Of a stretch of 21,085 nucleotides of DNA, positions 1-6,684 are shown in pieces. Origin of the DNA: Candidatus Poseidoniales archaeon (GTDB taxonomy: Archaea; Thermoplasmatota; Poseidoniia; Poseidoniales; Thalassarchaeaceae); contig JAPKEY010000010.1 in assembly GCA_028821815.1 (NCBI GenBank), positions 1 to 21,085 of the forward strand. The letters are read 5' to 3'. The notes below the pieces were generated by a model. That model was not told the origin of the DNA and searched no databases. It saw only the letters and a list, made by a program, of their open reading frames with translations. Each line of letters starts with the position of its first letter. Positions within the stretch are counted from its first letter, which is position 1. The position numbers were made by a program, and so were the translations under genes.

Positions 1-1191
1 GAGAGCATGGCTGAGCCCACCGAAGTGGACGGCATAACCTACCATCGTTGCCTCCACCCGTCTCGGATGAAATCGACTAAGGGTACAGGCATGAAATGGA
101 CCGCAGCACGCGGTCGAGATCGAATTGCAGGAAGTGAAGGATTCGCCGCCAAACCACTCTGGAGACGCGCACTCCATTTCGCCCTCAAGCCCCTTCGCCC
201 CGGATGGTCCTGGATTGAAGAGCGAATCCTGTTCAAGCATTTCACCGCTCGAATCATCGAGGTTGCCAAGGCTGAGAAAGCCGAGATTATCCATGCCCAC
301 GTGCCCTACAGAGTCGGTATGCCAGCCATGCGTGCTGCACGCACGCTCGGACTCCCATTCGTGTATGAGATGCGAGGGATGTGGGAGGAATCCGCGGTCG
401 CTGGTGGTCGCTGGCGTGCCGGAGGATTGGCACATCGTCGATTCCGTCGTATGGAGACCAAGGTGCTGCGTAACGCAGACGCAGTGATCTGTATCAGTGA
501 GACACTTCGCAATGAAGCCATTTCTCGTGGCGTACCTGTAGAACGAATCTCAATCGTTCCCAATGCAGTCAATCTCAAAGAATCACAATCAGAAACACCT
601 GAACTATTTTCACAAGTTAAGGAGAAACTCGGTGAGAGTCCAGTTGTAGGATACATCGGCAGTCTTCGAGAGTTGGAAGGCGTTGATCTCACAGCCGACG
701 CGGTCGCCCTATTGAGAGAACAAGGAATAGATGCCAAACTGTTTGTCCTTTCATCGGAGGCAGGTCAGTCCGAACTGCTCGCACACTGTGAGGGGATAGG
801 AATTGGTGATCACGCACACATCGCAGGTCCAGTACCTCACGAGCAAGTTGCGCAGTTCTACGACCTCATCGATGTCTTTGTCGTTAGTCGCCCCGATACT
901 CGAGTGACACGGTTGGTTACCCCCCTGAAGCCGTTTGAGGCGATGAGAAGCGGACGTGCCCTAGTCATGTCCGATTTACCCGCACTTGCTGAGATTATCG
1001 AAGATGGTAACACTGGACGTCTGTATCCAGCGGGAGATGTTGAATCATTGACAGCCACAATCAGAGAATTGCTTGAGAACGAATCACAACGAACTGCATT
1101 AGGCACAGCAGCTGCAGAATGGGTTTCTGCCGAGAGAACTTGGTCAAAGGTTGTCGAAGGGACAATTGCAGTCTATCAAGAACTGGTCTAG
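1..1191 (+). CDS. Glycosyltransferase family 4, 5'-truncated by window edge
   Basis: GT-B fold retaining glycosyltransferase that probably adds a sugar from a nucleotide-sugar donor to a surface glycan or lipid carrier. The reading frame is open from base 1, and the first Met (base 7) falls in what is normally the interior of the N-terminal Rossmann domain, so the true start is probably upstream. Counting from that Met, residues 96-131 contain HAHVPYRVGMPAMRAAR and the segment FVYEMRGMWEESAV, which resembles GT4 enzymes of the exosortase/PEP-CTERM type. The donor domain has SIVPNAV (about 182-188), YIGSLRELEGVD (about 216-227) and the GT4 C-terminal segment KPFEAMRSGRALVMSDLPAL with acidic residues near 311 and 329. 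Its TAG stop shares the palindrome CTAG (1188-1191) with the stop of the convergent nucleotidyltransferase. Donor and acceptor cannot be read from sequence. Confidence 0.88.
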   Translation, partial: ESMAEPTEVDGITYHRCLHPSRMKSTKGTGMKWTAARGRDRIAGSEGFAAKPLWRRALHFALKPLRPGWSWIEERILFKHFTARIIEVAKAEKAEIIHAHVPYRVGMPAMRAARTLGLPFVYEMRGMWEESAVAGGRWRAGGLAHRRFRRMETKVLRNADAVICISETLRNEAISRGVPVERISIVPNAVNLKESQSETPELFSQVKEKLGESPVVGYIGSLRELEGVDLTADAVALLREQGIDAKLFVLSSEAGQSELLAHCEGIGIGDHAHIAGPVPHEQVAQFYDLIDVFVVSRPDTRVTRLVTPLKPFEAMRSGRALVMSDLPALAEIIEDGNTGRLYPAGDVESLTATIRELLENESQRTALGTAAAEWVSAERTWSKVVEGTIAVYQELV

Positions 1192-1958
1192 GATTCAGGC
1201 AGGTAATCGCCTTCTCTCAAATTACAGGGCAGTGGTGAGAGTCTTCCTGATTCAGCATACTTCGCCGCTTCCAGCAATGCATCCGGCGTTCCACAATCAA
1301 TCCAAAGTGAATCTGGCCAATCGATGATCTTCGCACCACCCTCTGCGACATAGGTGCGGTTCACATCGGTAATCGAACCACCACCATCGTTGTTCCCAAC
1401 CGCAGCATCAAGTCGAGACCAGAAGGTCTCATCGAACAGGTAGATGCCCCCAATCGCAAATGCGGAAGGCGGATCTTTTGGTTTTTCAACAATATCTGTA
1501 AGGTCACCATTGTCATCGAACACTGCGACACCAAATCGTTCGGGATCTTCGACATTTCTGCCGACCAAACGGCAACCAGGCGGGGCTTCAGAAGCCCGGA
1601 ACTCACTTACTGCTTCGGTGAATTCAATCGTTGTAATATTGTCAGAAAAATAAACCAAAATTCGACTGCCTTCAACGTGCGGTCGAGCTAGGTTGAGTGC
1701 GTGATGGACACCTTTCGGTTCTTCTTCGATGACGTAGTGAATGTTCTCACCGGGCAAACCTGTACCGACATGCTGAGCAATTTGTCCAATGAATTGGTTG
1801 CCAATGATGGTGATGTCCGTAATCCCAGCTCGACGAATCGTCGCCAGTGCGTAATCAATGACGGGTCTTCGGTGAAGTGGTAGCAGCGTCTTGTGCGTAT
1901 ACCGTGTAAACGGATACAGCCGTGACCCATGGCCACCTGCGACAAGAATTGCCTTCAT
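1188..1958 (-). CDS. Sugar-1-phosphate nucleotidyltransferase (RmlA/GalU-like)
   Basis: Transfers a nucleotidyl group to a sugar 1-phosphate to make an NDP-sugar. The N-terminal signature is MKAILVAGGHGSRLYPFTRY followed by KTLLP, matching the GxGxRLxPxT...KxLLP nucleotide-binding loop of the NTP_transferase family. Further matches are YFSDNI (in the position of the metal-binding Asp), VEKPKDPPS and the late segment WIDCGTPDALLEA. At about 256 aa it is nearer the short RmlA-type enzymes than GlmU, and no hexapeptide-repeat acyltransferase tail is present. The open frame extends upstream into the preceding gene, but conservation begins at MKAIL; ATG codons at 1961 and 1958 are adjacent and either could be used, with GGATGTGA as a weak ribosome site. 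It lies 14 nt downstream of the sugar dehydrogenase, so the two are probably one operon. The base and sugar specificity are unknown. Confidence 0.9.
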   Translation of the reverse strand: MKAILVAGGHGSRLYPFTRYTHKTLLPLHRRPVIDYALATIRRAGITDITIIGNQFIGQIAQHVGTGLPGENIHYVIEEEPKGVHHALNLARPHVEGSRILVYFSDNITTIEFTEAVSEFRASEAPPGCRLVGRNVEDPERFGVAVFDDNGDLTDIVEKPKDPPSAFAIGGIYLFDETFWSRLDAAVGNNDGGGSITDVNRTYVAEGGAKIIDWPDSLWIDCGTPDALLEAAKYAESGRLSPLPCNLREGDYLPES

Positions 1959-1972
1959 CATTTCACATCCAT

Positions 1973-3358
1973 TCAGTATTTGTTGGGTGAGCCAACTGCA
2001 TTGGCCTTCCAACCCATCGCTTGCATTGCATCTAAGTCGAGCACACGTCGACCATCGTAGAGAATCGGTGTACGCATGCGCGCGCACAAGCCCTGCCAAT
2101 CTAGATCCATACATTCGGGATGAGCTGTTGCCAGCACCACCATGTCAAAATCACTGGCAGCATCAATATCCTCGATGACATCAATTCCATCGGGGATATC
2201 TTCAGCGGAAAGATACGGATCCCATGTTGAGACCGAAATGCCTGTTTCAATCAGACTCGCTGCAAGTGGATCTGCAGGTGTTTCACGAGCATCACCAACG
2301 CCGGCCTTGTAAGACCAACCAAGGAACAAGACCCGGCCACCATCAGCCGGAACACCTGCACGGTAGAGAAGTTCACGCAATACCCCAGACACATGCCGAG
2401 GCATCATCCGATTGACCGCTCTTGCAGCAGTAATCAGTTCGGCTGGCACACCCACCTCTTGTGCTCGCTGCATCATGTAGTAAGGGTCCACAGGGATACA
2501 GTGTCCGCCCACACCAATTCCAGGTGTGTATCGGTGAAAATTCCACTTAGTGGCTGCTGCTGACAATACATCCTCGACATCCAAATCTAATTCAGGAAAA
2601 ATTTGCGCCAATTCGTTGACCAATGCGATGTTGATATCACGTTGAACATTCTCGATGACCTTGGTCGCTTCAGCAACCTCGACCTTGCCAACATACCGAA
2701 CATCTTCGACAGTCAGTCGGCGGTAGAGATGCACAAGGCTCTCTCCAACTACTGGGTCAGAACATCCGATGACTCGCGCTACTTGGCGAACACCATGGTT
2801 TGGATCGCCAGGGTTGAATCTTTCAGGGCAGTAAGCCACTTCGACGTCTACACCCTCTGTGAGTCCCAATTCATCTAGAATTGGCAGCCAGGTGCTTGCA
2901 GTCACACCAGGATAGACGGTACTTTCGAGAATCACAACTTTGCGGTTGCCTTTCCCGGCGGCTTCAAACACAGCACGACCAGCACTCTCAACATAGGTGA
3001 GGTCAGGCTTGAGATCATCGGAAACCGGTGTGGGAACAGTCACAATCAGTACATCGCAGGCCGCAGTTGCCTCTGCTGTGCTGCGAGTAATCGTCCAACG
3101 GTCAGAGTCAGGGGCCGGAATCATGTCGTCTAGATCAGGGTCACCCAATGGATTACGGCCTTCGTGCAAGGCGTTGATAATTCGGTCTGAAAGGTCCACT
3201 CCCCAGACATTGAACCCCGCATCACGGAATCCAATAGCGGTTGGAAGTCCAACATAGCCAAGCCCAATGATACCGACACTCAAGTCACCAGAATCGGCCC
3301 GAGAGGCGAACCCAGCATCCCATCCCATGAATTTACGGCCTAACTCTTGCTTCATCAA
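1973..3358 (-). CDS. Nucleotide-sugar dehydrogenase (UDP-ManNAc/UDP-glucose dehydrogenase family)
   Basis: NAD-dependent four-electron oxidation of the C6 hydroxyl of a UDP-sugar to a uronic acid. Residues 27-40 carry the Rossmann motif VGIIGLGYVGLPTA. CPERFNPGD is at about 177-185, the conserved Lys/Asn are in ATKVIEN (K233, N237), and the catalytic Cys is in GIGVGGHCIPVDPYY (C287). The C-terminal UDP-binding domain begins near VLFLGWSYKAGVGDARETPA. Length 461 aa is slightly long for WecC/UGDH because of an N-terminal extension of about 25 residues. Starts at 3358 or 3355, or at the internal Met 11 (3328), are all possible. It is first in a two-gene operon with the nucleotidyltransferase and diverges from the epimerase across about 49 bp. 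GGHCIPVDP favours the WecC/CapL/WbpA type, but the exact substrate is inference. Confidence 0.9.
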   Translation of the reverse strand: MMKQELGRKFMGWDAGFASRADSGDLSVGIIGLGYVGLPTAIGFRDAGFNVWGVDLSDRIINALHEGRNPLGDPDLDDMIPAPDSDRWTITRSTAEATAACDVLIVTVPTPVSDDLKPDLTYVESAGRAVFEAAGKGNRKVVILESTVYPGVTASTWLPILDELGLTEGVDVEVAYCPERFNPGDPNHGVRQVARVIGCSDPVVGESLVHLYRRLTVEDVRYVGKVEVAEATKVIENVQRDINIALVNELAQIFPELDLDVEDVLSAAATKWNFHRYTPGIGVGGHCIPVDPYYMMQRAQEVGVPAELITAARAVNRMMPRHVSGVLRELLYRAGVPADGGRVLFLGWSYKAGVGDARETPADPLAASLIETGISVSTWDPYLSAEDIPDGIDVIEDIDAASDFDMVVLATAHPECMDLDWQGLCARMRTPILYDGRRVLDLDAMQAMGWKANAVGSPNKY

Positions 3359-3388
3359 GCCCTCGGTCGACCAAATGCATCAAAGAAC

Positions 3389-3405
3389 GCCGCCCGTAGG
3401 GCGGC
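3389..3405. promoter_or_regulatory. Perfect GC hairpin just before the epimerase start
   Basis: A perfect inverted repeat, GCCGCCC then loop GTA then GGGCGGC, ends 2 nt before the ATG of the epimerase and lies in the short divergent intergenic region. In RNA it would form a 7-bp GC stem immediately 5' of the start codon, or within the coding region if the in-frame ATG at 3375 is used. A similar hairpin with the same core CC-GTA-GG sits on the start of the CocE-family hydrolase gene at 16492-16508. Function is unproven; translation control or an operator are both possible. Confidence 0.5.
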
Positions 3406-3407
3406 AT

Positions 3408-4340
3408 ATGCGCGTTTTCGTAACGGGTGGTGCAGGCTTCATTGGCTCGTACGTTTGTGAGACTTTGTTGCACTACGGCGCTGAAGTTATCGCCTTCGAT
3501 GATTTCTCAAGCGGCCATACTCGGATTGATGGCGCAACCATCATCGAAGGTGACGTGAGAAACTTCGAGGAAGTACTCTCAGCGATGTCTGGTTGCACTC
3601 ACATCGCTCATCTTGCAGCATTGGCATCCGTCCCAGCTTCCGTCGCTGATCCATCATTATCAGAATCCATCAATTTGCAAGGTACCCTCAATGTCATCGA
3701 GGCGGCCCATCAAGTGGGAATCAAGCGGATTGTATTTTCTAGTACTGCAGCCATCTATGGGGATGCCACAGATATGCCTGTGACAGAGCTGACCACAGCA
3801 AATTGCCAATCTCCGTATGCTGAAGATAAATTGGCTGCTGAAATAGCAATTCTCCATTCTGGAATCGAAGCCATTTCTCTACGCTATTTCAACGTCCACG
3901 GGCCCCGTCAAGATCCAAATGGTGCTTATGCAGCAGTCATTCCAACATTCCTTCAGATGCTAACAGACAAGAAACCACCAACAATTTTTGGCACGGGCGA
4001 AGCGACGCGAGATTTCGTGAGCGTATCCGATGTTGCCCAACTCAATTTACAGGCGTTGATAATTGAGAATGAGGAAGCCCTTGGACAAGTCTACAATGTC
4101 GCTTCAGGTTCCACGATATCTGTAATGGAACTGTTTACCACACTACGTCATTTGTTGGGTGAAAAGGAACCCACCATTGCATCTGTCGAACCAATCTTCG
4201 CGCCATCGCGTGAGGGCGATATTCTTCATTCGTCTGCATCGATTGACAAGGCCCGAGAACTTCTCGACTTCAACCCTGAGACGAATCCGCATCGGGCTCT
4301 TTCTGCGACGGTGGAGGCGTATTGGGTGCAGCGCGGTTAG
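3408..4340 (+). CDS. NAD-dependent nucleotide-sugar epimerase/dehydratase (extended SDR)
   Basis: Extended short-chain dehydrogenase of the GalE/WbpP type, likely interconverting a UDP-hexose or UDP-HexNAc at C4. The start is placed at MRVFVTGGAGFIGSYV because the NAD-binding TGGxGFIG motif must be N-terminal; an in-frame ATG at 3375 would add 11 residues. FSSTAAIYGD lies at about 110-119, and the catalytic YxxxK is in SPYAEDKLAAE (Y137, K141). Also present are LRYFNVHGPRQDPNGAY and the UDP-sugar-binding segment IFGTGEATRDFVSVSDVA. Length 310 aa fits the family. It diverges from the sugar dehydrogenase operon and converges with the next gene, overlapping its 3' end by 71 bp. With the dehydrogenase and nucleotidyltransferase it would supply activated sugars for glycan assembly. 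Substrate not determined. Confidence 0.9.
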   Translation: MRVFVTGGAGFIGSYVCETLLHYGAEVIAFDDFSSGHTRIDGATIIEGDVRNFEEVLSAMSGCTHIAHLAALASVPASVADPSLSESINLQGTLNVIEAAHQVGIKRIVFSSTAAIYGDATDMPVTELTTANCQSPYAEDKLAAEIAILHSGIEAISLRYFNVHGPRQDPNGAYAAVIPTFLQMLTDKKPPTIFGTGEATRDFVSVSDVAQLNLQALIIENEEALGQVYNVASGSTISVMELFTTLRHLLGEKEPTIASVEPIFAPSREGDILHSSASIDKARELLDFNPETNPHRALSATVEAYWVQRG

Positions 4341-5073
4341 GAGCGTCTGGAAACCCCCCAGATTCTCCAAAATCATGACCCTTGGCTACCAAATCGCCTA
4401 GTTTTTCAACACCGGCTTCAATCAACTCAGGGTCGTGTTTTTCGGCATAATTCCAAGCTTCTTGTGATTTGATGTCGCGCACAAGGGTAGCCTCTTCAAG
4501 CAGTTTTTCCCCCTCGGTTAATTCACCTTCCAACCCTTCAAACTCTGGTCGGGATGTCATAGCGTCAATACGTGGCATTCTCGAATCAATGGTATCGGCC
4601 CCCGAGCCTTCAGCGGGTCCACGAGGATCATCTCCACGCGTTTTGTAAACAACTCGCCCCCACTGATCTTTTTCTTTGGCAAGCTCACCACCTTCTTGAG
4701 GACGCATTAGTACATCCAGTATGTCGGCGCCACCTGGCATCCCGAGGAACCGAGCAGTAATCCCTCTTCCTTCTTGATGCAACATCGGCGCAATATCCAA
4801 CCCTTCCAGCAGTGCGTTTTTGATTACTGAAAATCGTTGAGTGCCGGAAATTCGTCCCAAGCTGAGGCCTACCAATAATGCGAATACCAGTGTCAGAATT
4901 GATTCTGGATTGGACAAAGGGAGTTCGAATAGAAAAAGCAACAGCATTGCGATGAGCAAACCCGTTGGCACCCATAACACAGTGCGCTGCAATATGAGGT
5001 CCCTGCGGAGACGTTTCATCTCGACGGCACCGAGAGGGGCAGCCCCAACCCAAACCAAATCGTCACTTGACAC
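4270..5073 (-). CDS. Two-helix membrane protein of unknown function
   Basis: Not recognised as a known family. The 267-residue protein has a charged N-terminus followed by two hydrophobic segments, about residues 32-49 (VLWVPTGLLIAMLLLFLF) and 59-75 (ILTLVFALLVGLSLGRI), separated by a short loop containing NPES. A cytoplasmic-looking remainder follows, rich in Glu/Asp/Gly, with probable helices near 165-235 and a Pro/Ser/Asp-rich disordered tail. The start is a GTG 9 nt after the stop of the upstream coiled-coil membrane gene, so the two are probably co-transcribed. The last 71 bp run antisense to the end of the epimerase gene; both stop codons are unambiguous. Its position beside another two-helix protein suggests a shared membrane complex, which is inference. 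Confidence 0.7.
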   Translation of the reverse strand: MSSDDLVWVGAAPLGAVEMKRLRRDLILQRTVLWVPTGLLIAMLLLFLFELPLSNPESILTLVFALLVGLSLGRISGTQRFSVIKNALLEGLDIAPMLHQEGRGITARFLGMPGGADILDVLMRPQEGGELAKEKDQWGRVVYKTRGDDPRGPAEGSGADTIDSRMPRIDAMTSRPEFEGLEGELTEGEKLLEEATLVRDIKSQEAWNYAEKHDPELIEAGVEKLGDLVAKGHDFGESGGFPDAPNRAAPNTPPPSQKEPDADSSQG

Positions 5074-5082
5074 AAAGAAGTC

Positions 5083-5895
5083 TCAGGCGAGGTCCGCGTT
5101 GAAGGCTTCTATCCAATGTTCGTCATTTTTGCTAATTATTGGACGTGCCTTGAGGTACAAGTCTGGAATCCTTGGCACTTTCCGCGAGGGCCGTTTAGAA
5201 ATGACTGGCATTTTGACACCCTGCCTCCTTTCATCAGGGCCACTCACCAATACTGAGTCTTGAACGGAAACATTCGATGTTCGTGGCTCAAGTGCCAATT
5301 GATGCAATAAATCAGAGATCGTGCGTTGCATTTCTCGACTTTGTTCTGCAAATGCCTCGGTCAATCGACCACTTTCATCAGCGAGTTTTCGTTGTGCCTG
5401 ATGCGCTTCACTGGACTGTGAACCGAGTACCTGTTGCATCGTATGAATCATCTCATCCCAACGTCGGTTAACATCTTCAGTTCGTTCATCAAATTGGGCA
5501 AGCATTTGTTCTTGTGATACGATTAATCGTTGCGCTTCTTCCATTGCACGAGCCTGAGCTTGCAGTGTTTCACGCTGACTTTCGATTAATTTTCGAGCTT
5601 CAGGTGCCCCGACAGAATCACGTCGCTTCAATTCAGAAACAGCGGATGTGAGTTCTTGCCGTTTAGCCCGCAGATGGCAATCCAGTTTTCCAATTCTTGA
5701 ACTTGCATCCTTCAACCGCAAATATTGTCCGTTGATGACGTATCTTAATCGTCGTTTTTCAGCACCACTTCGTGGCAATTCAAACAGCAACAAGACGTAG
5801 GTGCCAACAATGGCACCGAGGGTAGGTTCACCGAGAATAAGTGTGAGCCATATTCCAGCCGCGAGACCCGCCAATACCGATACTAGTCGTGACAT
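5083..5895 (-). CDS. Membrane-anchored coiled-coil protein of unknown function
   Basis: No family recognised. From the ATG at 5895 the protein is about 270 aa: MSRLVSVLAGLAAGIWLTLI is a first membrane segment, and TLGAIVGTYVLLLFELP a second. Then comes a long heptad-like region rich in Gln, Glu, Arg and Ala (roughly residues 45-200, for example LIESQRETLQAQARAMEEAQ) that should form a coiled coil, and a basic, Pro-containing C-terminal tail ending in DEHWIEAFNADLA. A TTG three codons upstream (5904) is possible, but ATG is preferred. The layout of a small membrane hairpin followed by a coiled coil recalls RmuC-like or scaffold proteins, but no diagnostic motif is present. It precedes the other two-helix protein by 9 nt, suggesting an operon. 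Confidence 0.72.
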   Translation of the reverse strand: MSRLVSVLAGLAAGIWLTLILGEPTLGAIVGTYVLLLFELPRSGAEKRRLRYVINGQYLRLKDASSRIGKLDCHLRAKRQELTSAVSELKRRDSVGAPEARKLIESQRETLQAQARAMEEAQRLIVSQEQMLAQFDERTEDVNRRWDEMIHTMQQVLGSQSSEAHQAQRKLADESGRLTEAFAEQSREMQRTISDLLHQLALEPRTSNVSVQDSVLVSGPDERRQGVKMPVISKRPSRKVPRIPDLYLKARPIISKNDEHWIEAFNADLA

Positions 5896-5908
5896 CCCAA
5901 TCAATATA

Positions 5909-5960
5909 TTCTGACTCTGAACCCATATAGTCAGAAATGTGGGGGGTCCCGGGAACCCAC
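5909..5960. other. Two inverted repeats upstream of the coiled-coil gene
   Basis: This gap of about 67 bp holds two stem-forming elements. TTCTGACT (5909-5916) pairs perfectly with AGTCAGAA (5929-5936). A GC hairpin is formed by GTGGG (5939-5943) and CCCAC (5956-5960) around the palindrome TCCCGGGA (5947-5954). The latter lies 2 nt past the stop of the upstream minus-strand gene and could end its transcript; no T tract follows. A terminator, operator or RNA-processing site are all possible. Confidence 0.4.
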
Positions 5961-5962
5961 GT

Positions 5963-6580
5963 TCAACCTAGGACAAATTCATTCTCACCGGTTTCTACGA
6001 CACTACCTTGTTCGAGCAACCACTCAAGTGCTTCGACCAATTCATCGGAGTTGATTCCACGTGGAATAAGAGCAACTCCTAACGATTCTAACGTGATTGG
6101 TAATTGACCATCTGCTGCTTTTAATTCGATGTGCAGAAGAATGGCCTGCGCGCATACTGCGAGTAATGGATCATCTCCAATGTCCGCGGGGAGATAATTT
6201 AGGTGTACTGCTGCGGGGTGTATCTCCCAAGCGTCATCATCGATATCTTGGCTTTCTTCAACCGAGTGGTTGGGACCAAACACATCGAACAGATTGCACT
6301 GTCTCGTACCTTCAGCATCAAGTTCGATATCACGTCCAATTCGATTTGCTAGGGCTTCTAATCGCGCGATACGCTGTTCCAACCGCATTTTCTCGCGGCC
6401 CAGGTTTGCTTCTATGATCTTCATTTCCTCATTGGCCCGTTCGATGAGCCAGCCATTCATATCCCAATCGGGGTCAAGCCGAAGCATGGTATCCCAGAGG
6501 CGTTGCAACTCATCGGGTAGAGTCGAAGCATCCAATCTGGGGCGCTCATCGTTATCGGTAGGATTCCCAGACATCTTCAT
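5963..6580 (-). CDS. Hypothetical protein with possible C-terminal winged helix
   Basis: Not recognised. The 205-residue acidic protein has an N-terminal region with a helical, coiled-coil-prone stretch (about 48-90, including MRLEQRIARLEALANRIG) and an acidic linker (about 105-125). A C-terminal 65 residues follow (LLAVCAQAILLHIELKAADG to the end) whose spacing of helices and final strand pair (LLEQGSVVETGENEFVLG) resembles a winged-helix fold. No membrane segment is seen. The start is the ATG at 6580; a second ATG two codons later (6574) is equally possible. It diverges from the isopropylmalate-type dehydrogenase across about 104 bp and is followed by the membrane coiled-coil gene. A regulatory or segregation-adaptor role would be a guess. 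Confidence 0.68.
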   Translation of the reverse strand: MKMSGNPTDNDERPRLDASTLPDELQRLWDTMLRLDPDWDMNGWLIERANEEMKIIEANLGREKMRLEQRIARLEALANRIGRDIELDAEGTRQCNLFDVFGPNHSVEESQDIDDDAWEIHPAAVHLNYLPADIGDDPLLAVCAQAILLHIELKAADGQLPITLESLGVALIPRGINSDELVEALEWLLEQGSVVETGENEFVLG

Positions 6581-6663
6581 GAAGGGTGTAATGACGGTAC
6601 ATGAAGAGTTCGTTCGACCACTGACTTTTCAGAGTTGTCAAAGGGATGCACCCCTTCATGTAG
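6575..6663. promoter_or_regulatory. Divergent promoter region with three CATGAAG boxes
   Basis: Between the two divergent genes the heptamer CATGAAG occurs at 6578-6584 and 6600-6606, and in reverse complement (CTTCATG) at 6654-6660. The first copy sits in the 10-bp palindrome CTTCATGAAG (6575-6584), and 6578-6586 and 6652-6660 form a 9-bp inverted repeat (CATGAAGGG / CCCTTCATG). Such spacing could be an operator serving both genes. No clear archaeal TATA box was identified. The first copy overlaps the presumed start codon of the minus-strand gene. Confidence 0.4.
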
Positions 6664-6684
6664 GGGGAACGATTGGCGAGCCGT

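Noticed and set aside
1959..2114. Extended N-terminus of the nucleotidyltransferase
   Set aside because: The frame continues into the dehydrogenase coding region on the same strand, but family similarity begins exactly at MKAIL.
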